Shown: in pieces, positions 9,326-18,858 of the stretch
Numbering within the stretch: position 1 is the first letter of the stretch
Layout: each line of letters opens with the position of its first letter
The notes under the pieces: generated by a model
The model's database searches: none
Seen by the model: the letters and a program-made list of their open reading frames with translations, nothing else
What the model was told of the DNA's origin: nothing
Assembly: GCF_000210895.1 (NCBI RefSeq)
Contig: NC_015964.1
Coordinates: 1,075,501-1,139,500, forward strand
Reading direction: 5' to 3'
From: Haemophilus parainfluenzae T3T1
Lineage (GTDB): Bacteria; Pseudomonadota; Gammaproteobacteria; Enterobacterales; Pasteurellaceae
DNA: 64,000 nucleotides
Made by a program: the position numbers and the translations under genes

Positions 9326-9370
9326 TTATTCAGTTGAATGGCGATGATGGTGACGAAGGATAAAGTTCAT
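9326..9370 (-). CDS. Histidine-rich leader peptide of the attenuator
   Basis: A 14-residue ORF, MNFILRHHHRHSTE, with four His codons in a span of five (CAC CAT CAT CGC CAT). It begins 36 bases after the predicted transcription start. A ribosome site (AAGAGAG) lies about 7 bases upstream. The leader stop codon is at the foot of the 1:2 hairpin, so a ribosome stalled at the His codons would free segment 2 to form the antiterminator. The sequence is analogous to enterobacterial HisL but sits before a transporter, not before hisG. Confidence 0.88.
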   Translation of the reverse strand: MNFILRHHHRHSTE

Positions 9371-9412
9371 TGGAAACTCTCTTATTTAGATAACTAAATT
9401 GAATTACCTTTT

Positions 9413-9441
9413 AAAATACGGTAAAGCGAAAACGATTGCAA
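9413..9441 (-). promoter_or_regulatory. Promoter of the histidine-attenuated transcript
   Basis: On the minus strand TTGCAA (9441-9436) and TATTTT (9418-9413) are separated by 17 bases. This predicts a start near 9406 and a leader of about 290 nt before the transporter. Confidence 0.65.
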
Positions 9442-9466
9442 GTTTTTTTCTAAAAAATTTTAAAAA

Positions 9467-10156
9467 TTAAAGTGCGGTCTGATTTTCAGCTGTTTTTTCC
9501 GCTTCATCTGTTCGAGCAATATGGGGAAATCCACCTAGATCTTTTAAGTGATTGACCATATAGCAAAATAATTCCGCCGTACGTTCAGTATCATATAGCG
9601 CAGAGTGTGCTTGTTTGCCGTCAAAAGGAATTTTTGCCGCTTGGCATGCTTTGACGAGCACCGTTTGCCCAAACATAAAACCGGCAAGCGTTGCTGTATC
9701 AAACATCCCAAAAGGGTGGAATGGATTGCGTTTTACACCTGTGCGTTCAGCCGCCGCCATCACGAAACTTTGGTCAAAAGCCGCGTTATGAGCCACGATG
9801 ATAGAACGCTGACATTCCGCATCCTTTTGTCCACGACGTACCATTTGGAACAATCCCGTGATCGCATCTAATTCAGATACGGCACCACGCAATGGATTGT
9901 GAATATCAATCCCATTGAATTTGAGAGATTCGGGATTAATATTCGCCCCCTCAAATGGTTCAATATGAAAATGGCATTTTTGATCAGGTTGCAAATTGCC
10001 ATTCTCATCCATTTTTAAGGTGATAGCTGCAAGCTCTAAAAGTGCATCTTTTTTTGCATCAAACCCAGCCGTTTCCACATCAATAATGACAGGAAAGTAG
10101 CCACGGAAGCGATTTTTTAATTGGTGATGATAAGGAATTTCAGGTGTATCTGACAC
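9467..10156 (-). CDS. rnt: Ribonuclease T
   Basis: 3'-5' exoribonuclease of the DEDD family that trims tRNA and other stable RNA 3' ends. Exo I motif IDVETAGFD, Exo [12 protein letters not shown] and Exo [16 protein letters not shown] are all present, giving the D-E-D-H-D catalytic set. The 229 residues match the normal length. An uptake sequence is part of the last codons (9471-9479), so the C-terminal ENQTAL is encoded by it. The gene starts 10 bases after gloA ends, and the two are probably co-transcribed. Confidence 0.97.
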   Translation of the reverse strand: MSDTPEIPYHHQLKNRFRGYFPVIIDVETAGFDAKKDALLELAAITLKMDENGNLQPDQKCHFHIEPFEGANINPESLKFNGIDIHNPLRGAVSELDAITGLFQMVRRGQKDAECQRSIIVAHNAAFDQSFVMAAAERTGVKRNPFHPFGMFDTATLAGFMFGQTVLVKACQAAKIPFDGKQAHSALYDTERTAELFCYMVNHLKDLGGFPHIARTDEAEKTAENQTAL

Positions 10157-10166
10157 AATGTATTCC

Positions 10167-10574
10167 TTAATTCCCTAAAGCTGATTTTGCACTTTTGTTT
10201 TCGATAAATTCGATCTTATAACCATCTGGATCTTCAACGAATGCAATCACAGTTGTGCCACCTTTAACAGGGCCGGCTTCGCGAGTCACTTTACCGCCAT
10301 TAGCACGTACTGCTTCACAAGTCGCGTAAATATCATCTACACCAATAGCAATATGCCCGTAAGCATTACCAAGATCATATTCCGTTACGCCCCAGTTGTA
10401 TGTTAATTCAATTTCTGCAGCGCTTTCGCCATCTTCGTAACCTAAAAAAGCAAGCGTATATTTATACTCAGGGTTTTCACTTGTGCGTAATAAACGCATA
10501 CCTAAAACATCTTGATAAAATTTAATAGAGCGGTCTAAATCACCTACTCGAAGCATCGTGTGTAAAATTTTCAT
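10167..10574 (-). CDS. gloA: Lactoylglutathione lyase (glyoxalase I)
   Basis: Converts the methylglyoxal-glutathione hemithioacetal to S-lactoylglutathione. The 135-residue vicinal-oxygen-chelate fold carries the four metal ligands in their usual places: His in KILHTMLRV (residue 4), Glu in [11 protein letters not shown], His in [10 protein letters not shown] and Glu in GYKIEFIEN. These features match the nickel-type bacterial enzyme. The start ATG follows a GGAAAA ribosome site. First gene of a gloA-rnt pair. Confidence 0.97.
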   Translation of the reverse strand: MKILHTMLRVGDLDRSIKFYQDVLGMRLLRTSENPEYKYTLAFLGYEDGESAAEIELTYNWGVTEYDLGNAYGHIAIGVDDIYATCEAVRANGGKVTREAGPVKGGTTVIAFVEDPDGYKIEFIENKSAKSALGN

Positions 10575-10819
10575 GTTGTTTTCCTTCTTTAATTGTGTTT
10601 GCTAAATTATGCCATAGAATGCGATTTGGCGCGAATGGAACTTAAAATTTAGATTCAAGAAAAATATTTTTTTATACTTCTATTTTGGTGAAATTATAGG
10701 CATAATCTGACAAATATCGATAGTGATGCCGAATTGTAAAATATGGTTATCTTTGTAATAAGAAAAATAGCTCATAGATATCACTATTAAGTCAAACTAA
10801 AGTAAATATGGGTATTTAT

Positions 10820-12529
10820 ATGAAAAAAAATATTTTACTCTCAGTGCTTCTTGCATGTACGAGTATGTCTATTTGGGCACAATCATTGAATGATAGTTCA
10901 TCACCTTCAGTAAATAAGGCTCACTCGAATGTTGAACATCCCGTAAATTTATTTGCAACGAATGGTCAAAGTACTAATAACAGTGCTAGTTCTAACGTTG
11001 CTGACAATGGCGTAAGTATTATTGAAGCGAAAGGATGGTTAGAAAGTGTTTATGTTAAGTGGATGCCTTTAGAAGGAGTAGATTCCTATCGTGTTTATAT
11101 CAAAGGCGGACAATATACGGATTACATGCCTATTGATGCTGAATTGATACGTGCATATAGTGGATATATGAGAGCAGATATTCCAGGACTTAAGGCGGGT
11201 AGCTATTCATTAAAAGTGGTGGCGATAAAAGGAGGGGTTGAAACCTTGTTTAGTGAAGTAACAGCTCTACAAGTGAAAAATTACAGTCGAGAAGGTTTTG
11301 CCCATAAAGGCTTCTCTGGAGTTGGAGCTTATAACGATGACGGCTCGCTGAAATCCAATGCAGTAGTGATTTATGTGAATAAAGACAATGCGAAGACTGT
11401 CACTGCTCATTTAGGTAATGGCTCCTTTACTGGACTTCAATCTATTCTCAATGCTTATCAGAAAGGTAATATTACTACGCCATTGGTAGTGAGAGTTCTG
11501 GGTTTAATAAAAAATGGCGATACAGATACCTTTGGAAGTAGCTCTGAAGGCATTCAAATTAAAGGAAAGAAAGCTGATAGCGAAATGAACATTACCATCG
11601 AAGGTATTGGAGAAGATGCTACTATCTATGGTTTTGGTTTCTTAGTCAGAAATGCTAAGAGTGTCGAGTTTCGCAATTTAGGAATTATGCGAGCGATGGA
11701 TGATGGCATATCACTTGATACTGATAATTCTAATATTTGGATTCACCATATTGATGTCTTTTATGGCAAATCTGGAAGTGGTGATCATGCGAAAGGTGAT
11801 GGCGCCATTGATGTGAAGACAAATTCTAAATTCGTTACAATTGATCATTGTCATTTCTGGGATACAGGAAAAACAAGTATGGCTGGAATGAAGAGTGAGT
11901 CTGGACCGAATTACATTACCTATCATCATAATTGGTTTGACCACAGTGATTCTCGTCATGCTCGAGTTCGCACAATGAGTGTACATATGTGGAACAATTT
12001 CTATGATGGTTGTGCTAAGTATGGTATTGGTGCAACGATGGGATCGAGCGTATTTTCTGAAAATAACTATTTCCGGGCAACGAAAGAGCCTATTTTGATT
12101 TCTCGACAAGGTAATGATGCAAATGGTGCAGGTAAATTCTCTGGTGAAGCAGGCGGTATGATAAAAGAATATGGAAGTATTTTTGCAGAGAAGGGAACAG
12201 CAGAAAGTTATTCTCCAATTACCTATGCAGCTAACAATAAAAGCTTTGATTTCTTCCAAGCAACTTCTCGTGATGAGAAAGTACCATCTTCGGTAGTATC
12301 ACTCAACGGAGGTAATACTTATAACAATTTTGATACGACTTCATCGTTAATGTATTCCTATACACCAGATGCAACATCTATGGTGCCTGAACGCGTAACA
12401 GGCTATTATGGTGCTGGTCGTCTTAATCATGGTTCGTTAAAATTTAAGTTTGATAATGCTGTAGAAGATAATAACTCGGCACCAATTCCTGCATTGGAAG
12501 CGTTAATAGATAATTATACGGGGAAATAA
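10820..12529 (+). CDS. Secreted pectate lyase, polysaccharide lyase family 1 type
   Basis: Predicted exported pectate lyase of 569 residues. A signal peptide (MKKNILLSVLLACTSMSIWA, cleavage before QS) starts at 10820; an in-frame ATG at 10808 would add MGIY. After a Ser/Asn-rich linker there is a fibronectin-III-like domain (about 65-155), then a right-handed beta-helix. Family-1 landmarks are DGAID (327-331), the VTIDHCHFWDTGKTSMAG strand, and RHARVR (379-384) in place of the usual R-x-P-x-x-R, so Pro is Ala. A further landmark is VHMWNNFYDG. The catalytic first Arg and the calcium-site acidic residues appear kept. No uptake sequence occurs in the gene. Pectate lyases are unexpected in Haemophilus, so horizontal acquisition is possible. 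The real substrate may be another uronate polymer. Confidence 0.85.
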   Translation: MKKNILLSVLLACTSMSIWAQSLNDSSSPSVNKAHSNVEHPVNLFATNGQSTNNSASSNVADNGVSIIEAKGWLESVYVKWMPLEGVDSYRVYIKGGQYTDYMPIDAELIRAYSGYMRADIPGLKAGSYSLKVVAIKGGVETLFSEVTALQVKNYSREGFAHKGFSGVGAYNDDGSLKSNAVVIYVNKDNAKTVTAHLGNGSFTGLQSILNAYQKGNITTPLVVRVLGLIKNGDTDTFGSSSEGIQIKGKKADSEMNITIEGIGEDATIYGFGFLVRNAKSVEFRNLGIMRAMDDGISLDTDNSNIWIHHIDVFYGKSGSGDHAKGDGAIDVKTNSKFVTIDHCHFWDTGKTSMAGMKSESGPNYITYHHNWFDHSDSRHARVRTMSVHMWNNFYDGCAKYGIGATMGSSVFSENNYFRATKEPILISRQGNDANGAGKFSGEAGGMIKEYGSIFAEKGTAESYSPITYAANNKSFDFFQATSRDEKVPSSVVSLNGGNTYNNFDTTSSLMYSYTPDATSMVPERVTGYYGAGRLNHGSLKFKFDNAVEDNNSAPIPALEALIDNYTGK

Positions 12530-12590
12530 TTGAGCTATCTCATTCCATAAGTCGAATGCAGCGTAATAAATATTAGTTTTACCTAAATTA

Positions 12591-12632
12591 AAATGTGGCT
12601 AAATTGTATTATTTAGCCACATTTCTTTTTGT
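12591..12632 (+). terminator. Terminator of the pectate lyase gene
   Basis: AAATGTGGCTAAAT (12591-12604) pairs with ATTTAGCCACATTT (12611-12624), followed by CTTTTT. The loop is TGTATT. Confidence 0.88.
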
Positions 12633-12694
12633 GTTTATTTACCCTACTATTATGCTAAGATAATACTGATCTTTTTATAAAAAGGAAAAAATGA

Positions 12695-15322
12695 ATGAAT
12701 ACAACTGGCCTTTTTAATCTTTCTTGGCAACGTTATTTAAATTTACTGTTTTTATTATTAACCGTCGGATTTTTAACGAGTGGAGTAGTCACGTTAATTG
12801 CAGCTAATTTAGATTATTTTTCTGATTTAGCCAAAATTTATGGCTTACAAACATTGCTTGTGGTGACAGTGGTATTAGGTATTTATTGCTTTATTCGAGA
12901 GAGTCGTCGACAAGCCACAGAAAAATTAAAGTGGAAGACATATAGTATCTTTTTTGTTGTTTCTGTCTTGATTGGCGGTTTATTTGCCTTAGTTGGCCAA
13001 ACCTATCAAACGGGGGCTGATGTATGGCAGTTATTTGCAGTTTGGACACTTTGCCAACTTCCATTTTTATTATTATTTCCGAATGTGGCCTCTGCATTAT
13101 TATTTGCCGCCACCGCCAATGTTGCGTTTTATCTATTTAATGAACAAAACGCTTATAACTCAATGTGTTATGCCGTGCTGATTAATGCTGGATTACTTGT
13201 GATATCGGAATTATTCAGTAAAGCTTTTCATGACCAACATTGGCGCATTTTACCCAAAGTATTTCTAGTACTGACTTTTGCCAGTTTATTCGGTTTAATA
13301 GTAATTTATGATGTGTACTTTTATGCTTATGCTTGGGGTGAGCTTGGTCGTTCACCACTCAGTTCTTTGCTAATTGCTATTCCTGCCTTAATCACACTTT
13401 ATGTATATCACAAATATCGCTTTGATTTTATTAATTTAATTATTTCAGTCATAGCCTTGCTTGGCGCTTATTGCTTTTTGGCATCTCTTTTGATTCGTGG
13501 TGTAGAAGAGGGGGTGGTTTTAGGATTGATTGGCTTTATTTTCACTGTCATGGCAATCAAGTGGTTAGTGAAACTCTATAAACAAGAATATCCAAATAAT
13601 AAGAAATTCCATTGGGCGATTTCAATACTATGGATGATAGCTTTATTAATAGCACTAGTGACGATAGGCGTTTGGTTATTTTTTTCTTTAGGTTTAGATG
13701 CGTCTAGTGCATTCATTGTTGGTATTCTTTTATTTGGTATAGCTTGGTCGATTACCTTAAATAAAGATAAAAATGAATACGCTACAATTTTAGCAGGTTT
13801 ATTTTTTCTAATCGCAAACAGTTTTTTAGGATTCTATTTGCTTGTTAAATTTGATGATTTTTTTCTTTTATTAGGATATGAATTTAGCGAGGATTCAAAT
13901 TTCGCTATCTTTATCTCCGTACTGATTTTTACAGTCATTATTATCGTTAGCTACAAATTGATGCCGAATTCTTTAGTGAGAATTCTTCTGGTTACCCAGC
14001 TTCTCGTTTTTTGGCAAATTTCCTATAATCTATATTTCCATAATTACAGCTTGAATGACATATGGTTTAATAACGCATGGTTTAATAAAATTCAGCTACT
14101 GATTTCGATTGCACTCTTTTATTGGGTCATGCGACCTAATCAATCAGCGCGAATTCATTTAAAGCCTATTGCTTGGGGAACCGTATTATTCTCTCTATGG
14201 ATCTCTATGCCGTCGTATATGGCGCTTCCTTGGGTAGATTATGGTCTTATTGATACAGATATTTCAAGTGATGTCATGTCAGCAGACACGATGAATCTTG
14301 ATAATGTATTGCAAGTTTTAAGTAGACAATTTTGGACACACTTTCAGTTTGATGTTAGCCATATCTTATATCTGCTTATCTGTGCATTACCGTTAATTGT
14401 CTATGCACTAATGAATAAGCATAGTGAATCCAAACACACGGAAGCAGTGCTAATTTTATTGGCATTAAGCTTGTTTGCATTAGGCTTTGTTGGAATACCC
14501 GCCATTTTATATTTAACAGCATTATTATTGCTCGTTTATTGGACAGACAGTCGTGCGTTCTTCGGCCTTTTGGTATTTGCCTTTGTTGTTTATTTAGGTG
14601 GGTTCTATTACCAATTGAGCATCCCATTGCTCTATAAAGGAGCATTGTTAGTGAGCTTTGCCGTTATTTTTGCGATTGTTACTTTATTCTTGCATGCTCG
14701 TTATAAAACGCCTTCACAAAGTGCGGTCGAAAACCATTCTGTTTTTAAAGCACCGATTTGGCTTGTTGGTGTCTTTGTGATTGCGTTATTGGGGGCGGTG
14801 AACTATAAAGTGCAGCAATTTGAAGATGTGCTGGCTACCGGTAAGCCTGTTGTCTTAAAAATCGCCCCAGTGGATCCTCGTTCATTGATGCAAGGCGATT
14901 ATATGGTATTGAATTATGCTATTTTATCTGAGATTCAGCAAAGTCAGTTTTTATCTGAATCGAATGAATCCCTTGAAAGCAATGAGTCTATTGATGCCGG
15001 TGAAGCGAATGAAACCATTGGTATAGATGAATCAAGTCCTTCGGGAAAAAAAGCGTATATCCTTGTTCATCTTGATAAAAATCATGTTGCGACATTTTGT
15101 GAGGAGCAATCAGAGATACCAACAGATTTTAAACATTGCACACCAAATGTTTATTTGCCAATTCGTTATAAAGGTTGGCTTCCTGAATTACCAAGCCAAG
15201 ATTATTTCTTTGCGGAAGGGAAAGGTGAATATTATGCACAAGCGGAATATGCAGAATATCGCTTTAAAGACGGTATTTTGTTGCTAGCTCGTTTATTAGA
15301 TAAGGATTTAAAAGGGCTATAA
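12695..15322 (+). CDS. Large multi-spanning membrane protein with DUF2157/DUF4401-like regions and GDYxxLxY tail
   Basis: Inner-membrane protein of 875 residues and unknown function. About twenty hydrophobic helices cover residues 15-690. The N-terminal region resembles DUF2157 (paired helices with LVGQTYQTGADVWQLF) and the middle resembles DUF4401. The last membrane helix (IWLVGVFVIALLGAVNY) leads into a periplasmic GDYxxLxY domain, MQGDYMVLNYAI, with GDY at 734-736. An acidic Ser/Glu/Asn-rich insertion (about 752-775) interrupts that domain. The three families are usually neighbouring or fused genes, so this is a known type of fusion. An uptake sequence lies at 14717. A good AAGGAAAAA ribosome site precedes the ATG. 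Confidence 0.8.
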   Translation: MNTTGLFNLSWQRYLNLLFLLLTVGFLTSGVVTLIAANLDYFSDLAKIYGLQTLLVVTVVLGIYCFIRESRRQATEKLKWKTYSIFFVVSVLIGGLFALVGQTYQTGADVWQLFAVWTLCQLPFLLLFPNVASALLFAATANVAFYLFNEQNAYNSMCYAVLINAGLLVISELFSKAFHDQHWRILPKVFLVLTFASLFGLIVIYDVYFYAYAWGELGRSPLSSLLIAIPALITLYVYHKYRFDFINLIISVIALLGAYCFLASLLIRGVEEGVVLGLIGFIFTVMAIKWLVKLYKQEYPNNKKFHWAISILWMIALLIALVTIGVWLFFSLGLDASSAFIVGILLFGIAWSITLNKDKNEYATILAGLFFLIANSFLGFYLLVKFDDFFLLLGYEFSEDSNFAIFISVLIFTVIIIVSYKLMPNSLVRILLVTQLLVFWQISYNLYFHNYSLNDIWFNNAWFNKIQLLISIALFYWVMRPNQSARIHLKPIAWGTVLFSLWISMPSYMALPWVDYGLIDTDISSDVMSADTMNLDNVLQVLSRQFWTHFQFDVSHILYLLICALPLIVYALMNKHSESKHTEAVLILLALSLFALGFVGIPAILYLTALLLLVYWTDSRAFFGLLVFAFVVYLGGFYYQLSIPLLYKGALLVSFAVIFAIVTLFLHARYKTPSQSAVENHSVFKAPIWLVGVFVIALLGAVNYKVQQFEDVLATGKPVVLKIAPVDPRSLMQGDYMVLNYAILSEIQQSQFLSESNESLESNESIDAGEANETIGIDESSPSGKKAYILVHLDKNHVATFCEEQSEIPTDFKHCTPNVYLPIRYKGWLPELPSQDYFFAEGKGEYYAQAEYAEYRFKDGILLLARLLDKDLKGL

Positions 15323-15336
15323 AGCATTGGTGACAA

Positions 15337-15368
15337 ATAAGGGCGTATTTGATACGCCCTTATTTTTT
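15337..15368. terminator. Terminator between the membrane protein gene and cmoA
   Basis: ATAAGGGCGTAT pairs with ATACGCCCTTAT around TTG, with T-runs after it. It is placed between converging genes and could serve both. Confidence 0.85.
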
Positions 15369-15389
15369 AGATGATTGATTAGGTTATGA

Positions 15390-16124
<735 letters not shown>

Positions 16125-16224
16125 CTATTGTTGTCTTGAGAGAGCATTTAGTTAGATAAAATGCAAAAAACTGCGGTCATTTTAGTGAAAGTTTTTAAAG
16201 GATCAAATAAATTTCGCTTTTCAA

Positions 16225-16253
16225 TTTAAATGCCCCGTCTTTTTCCGTATAAT
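16225..16253 (+). promoter_or_regulatory. Probable aspS promoter
   Basis: A perfect -10 TATAAT (16248-16253) lies 17 bases after a weak -35 TTTAAA (16225-16230). The implied leader to the aspS ATG at 16300 is about 40 bases. Confidence 0.55.
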
Positions 16254-16299
16254 CAACGCGTTAATTATCCATTTTTAGAAAAATGAAAGGAATACAGAA

Positions 16300-18066
16300 A
16301 TGATGCGTACATATTATTGCGGTGCATTAAACCGCAACCATATTGGACAAGAAGTAACATTAAGCGGTTGGGTTCATCGTCGTCGCGATTTAGGCGGTTT
16401 AATTTTTATCGATATGCGTGATCGTGATGGTATCGTGCAAGTTTGTTTTGATCCGAAATATCAAGAAGCGTTAACTGCAGCTTCAGGCTTACGTAATGAA
16501 TTTTGTATTCAAATTAAAGGTGAAGTAATCGCGCGTCCTGATAATCAAGTTAATAAAAATATGGCGACAGGCGAAGTAGAAGTATTGGCGAAAGAATTAC
16601 GCATTTACAATGCTTCTGACGCTTTACCACTAGACTTCAACCAAAACAACACAGAAGAACAACGCTTAAAATATCGTTATTTAGATTTACGTCGTCCAGA
16701 AATGGCTCAACGTTTAAAAACTCGTGCAAAAATCACCAGCTTTGTGCGTCGCTTTATGGATGACAATGGTTTCCTTGATATCGAGACCCCAATGCTTACC
16801 AAAGCAACACCAGAGGGTGCGCGTGACTATTTAGTGCCAAGCCGTGTACATAAAGGCAAATTCTATGCATTGCCACAATCACCACAGCTTTTCAAACAGC
16901 TTTTAATGATGTCTGGTTTTGATCGTTATTATCAAATCGTGAAATGTTTCCGTGATGAAGATTTACGTGCAGATCGTCAGCCTGAATTTACTCAAATCGA
17001 TGTGGAAACCTCTTTCTTAACTGCGCCAGAAGTACGTGAGATCATGGAACGCATGGTACACGGTTTATGGCAAAACATCATTGGTGTGGATTTAGGTAAA
17101 TTCCCGCAAATGACCTGGCAAGAAGCGATGACTCGTTTTGGCTCAGATAAACCGGATTTGCGTAACCCGCTTGAATTAGTCGATGTGGCTGATATCGTTA
17201 AAGACGTTGAATTTAAAGTATTTAATGAGCCTGCAAATAATCCAAACGGCCGTGTGGCAGTCATTCGTGTACCAAATGGTACTGAAATCACTCGTAAACA
17301 AATTGATGAATATACACAATTTGTTGGCATTTACGGTGCAAAAGGTTTAGCTTGGGCGAAAGTAAATGATATCAATGCTGGTCTTGAAGGCGTACAAAGC
17401 CCGATCGCGAAATTCTTAAATGAAGAGGTATGGAAAGCTTTAGCTGAACGTGTGAAAGTTCAAACTGGCGATATCTTATTCTTCGGTGCAGACAAGTGGC
17501 AAACTACCACGGATGCAATGGGCGCATTACGTTTGAAATTAGGTCGAGATCTTGGTTTAACTCGTTTAGACGAATGGCAACCGCTTTGGGTGATTGATTT
17601 CCCAATGTTTGAACGTGATGAAGAGGGTAATCTCGCAGCAATGCACCACCCATTCACTTCACCAAAAGATTTCAGCCCAGAGCAATTAGAAGCAGATCCG
17701 ACAAGTGCGGTAGCAAATGCTTACGATATGGTGATTAACGGCTATGAAGTAGGTGGTGGTTCCGTGCGTATTTTCGATCCAAAAATGCAACAAACCGTAT
17801 TCCGCATTCTTGGTATCAATGAGCAAGAACAACGCGAGAAATTCGGCTTCTTGTTAGATGCATTAAAATTCGGTACACCGCCACATGCAGGTTTAGCGTT
17901 TGGTTTAGACCGTTTAACGATGCTTTTAACTGGCACTGAAAATATCCGTGATGTGATTGCATTCCCGAAAACAACGGCAGCAGCTTGTTTAATGACAGAG
18001 GCACCAAGTTTTGCGAATCCGCAGGCATTAGCTGAGCTGAGTATCGCAGTGACTAAAGCTGAGTAG
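16300..18066 (+). CDS. aspS: Aspartyl-tRNA synthetase
   Basis: Class II synthetase charging tRNA-Asp. The N-terminal OB-fold anticodon domain contains [20 protein letters not shown]. Motif 2 is [18 protein letters not shown] and motif 3 is [13 protein letters not shown]. The bacterial GAD insertion domain lies between about residues 290 and 420. Length 588 is typical of the bacterial discriminating enzyme. Translation starts at one of two adjacent ATGs (MMRTYYCG) after a GAAAGGAA ribosome site. A USS is carried in the coding region at 17703. Confidence 0.98.
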   Translation: MMRTYYCGALNRNHIGQEVTLSGWVHRRRDLGGLIFIDMRDRDGIVQVCFDPKYQEALTAASGLRNEFCIQIKGEVIARPDNQVNKNMATGEVEVLAKELRIYNASDALPLDFNQNNTEEQRLKYRYLDLRRPEMAQRLKTRAKITSFVRRFMDDNGFLDIETPMLTKATPEGARDYLVPSRVHKGKFYALPQSPQLFKQLLMMSGFDRYYQIVKCFRDEDLRADRQPEFTQIDVETSFLTAPEVREIMERMVHGLWQNIIGVDLGKFPQMTWQEAMTRFGSDKPDLRNPLELVDVADIVKDVEFKVFNEPANNPNGRVAVIRVPNGTEITRKQIDEYTQFVGIYGAKGLAWAKVNDINAGLEGVQSPIAKFLNEEVWKALAERVKVQTGDILFFGADKWQTTTDAMGALRLKLGRDLGLTRLDEWQPLWVIDFPMFERDEEGNLAAMHHPFTSPKDFSPEQLEADPTSAVANAYDMVINGYEVGGGSVRIFDPKMQQTVFRILGINEQEQREKFGFLLDALKFGTPPHAGLAFGLDRLTMLLTGTENIRDVIAFPKTTAAACLMTEAPSFANPQALAELSIAVTKAE

Positions 18067-18077
18067 TTTCTGTTTTT

Positions 18078-18109
18078 AAAATCGACCGTAGTTTTACGGT
18101 CGATTTTTT
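18078..18109 (+). terminator. aspS terminator
   Basis: AAAATCGACCGTA pairs with TACGGTCGATTTT around GTTT and runs into six T. It lies 12 bases after the stop. Confidence 0.92.
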
Positions 18110-18146
18110 GGTTTATTAAGTTATAGGTGTTATTGCAAGGTATAAA

Positions 18147-18527
18147 ATGGAACGCCCAATATCTGTAAGTGTGATTGCTTGGTTATACATACTGGGGGGA
18201 GCTAGTGGTTGCTTTTCCCTACTTTTTTCATTATTTGAAGAAACATTTAGTTTAAGTTTCGATCAGATTTTGAGACTATACCTAATAAATTTTGTTCTGG
18301 GTGTATTAATTTTTCTTACAGGTATTAAATTGCTTGAAGGGCAAAATAGTGGTCGGATCTTATTTATAATATCAGCTCTTTTATATATTGTGTGGAGCTG
18401 GATTAGCTACGGTCTTGACTCAACTTTATTTATTGGCTCAGTCGTTCGCTTAGTTGTGTTTGGATTAATTCTCTATCGACCAAGTGTAAATAAATATTTT
18501 ACTCAAACTTCAAAAGTGCCAGAGTAG
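18147..18527 (+). CDS. Small four-helix membrane protein, unknown function
   Basis: A 126-residue hydrophobic protein with four likely membrane helices, around residues 8-25, 38-58, 66-85 and 93-112. A short polar tail follows. I recognise no family motif. Rare AT-rich codons are somewhat more frequent than in its neighbours. It sits between the aspS terminator and a USS hairpin, so it is an isolated transcription unit. The ribosome site is weak (GCAAGGT, close to the ATG). Likely real because of the well-formed alternating membrane pattern. Confidence 0.65.
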   Translation: MERPISVSVIAWLYILGGASGCFSLLFSLFEETFSLSFDQILRLYLINFVLGVLIFLTGIKLLEGQNSGRILFIISALLYIVWSWISYGLDSTLFIGSVVRLVVFGLILYRPSVNKYFTQTSKVPE

Positions 18528-18561
18528 AGGGGGACTTGTTTCTCATGACTATTCTAGTTTT

Positions 18562-18580
18562 TAGTATCTAGTATCTAGTA
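18562..18580 (+). repeat. Short tandem repeat TAGTATC
   Basis: TAGTATC is repeated 2.7 times in the gap after the small membrane protein gene. It is not in a coding region or next to a clear promoter. Confidence 0.7.
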
Positions 18581-18597
18581 TGAGCTAATGTGATATA

Positions 18598-18640
18598 AGT
18601 GCGGTCAAAAATTCAACTGATTTTGACCGCACTTTCTTTT
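18598..18640. terminator. Inverted uptake-sequence pair acting as terminator
   Basis: AAGTGCGGTCAAAA (18598-18611) pairs with TTTTGACCGCACTT (18621-18634), followed by a T-rich tail. The rest of the 331-base gap up to 18858 is AT-rich and shows no gene. Confidence 0.85.
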
Positions 18641-18858
18641 TATTGAAAAAATTTTATTCACTTAAAGACATCCGTTTTTTGGTATGAATACTGGGGAAAT
18701 TTATTTGTTTTAGAGTTATATTCTGAAATATTAAAATAATTAGATTTTTATTTTTCACCTGCGCTTTTAAGTGGATTTTATTTACTTTACTCAAGGATAA
18801 AATTCTATTATAAATAAGGCCTTTTTCAGTTTATGGTCAATTTATAAGAGAACATTTT

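Noticed and set aside
11711-12259. 182-codon frame antisense to the pectate lyase
   Set aside because: No ribosome site, and the sense-strand protein shows family motifs throughout.
18562-18580. Possible phase-variable repeat (TAGTATC)
   Set aside because: Fewer than three copies, not inside a gene and not in a clear promoter spacer, so there is no basis for phase variation.
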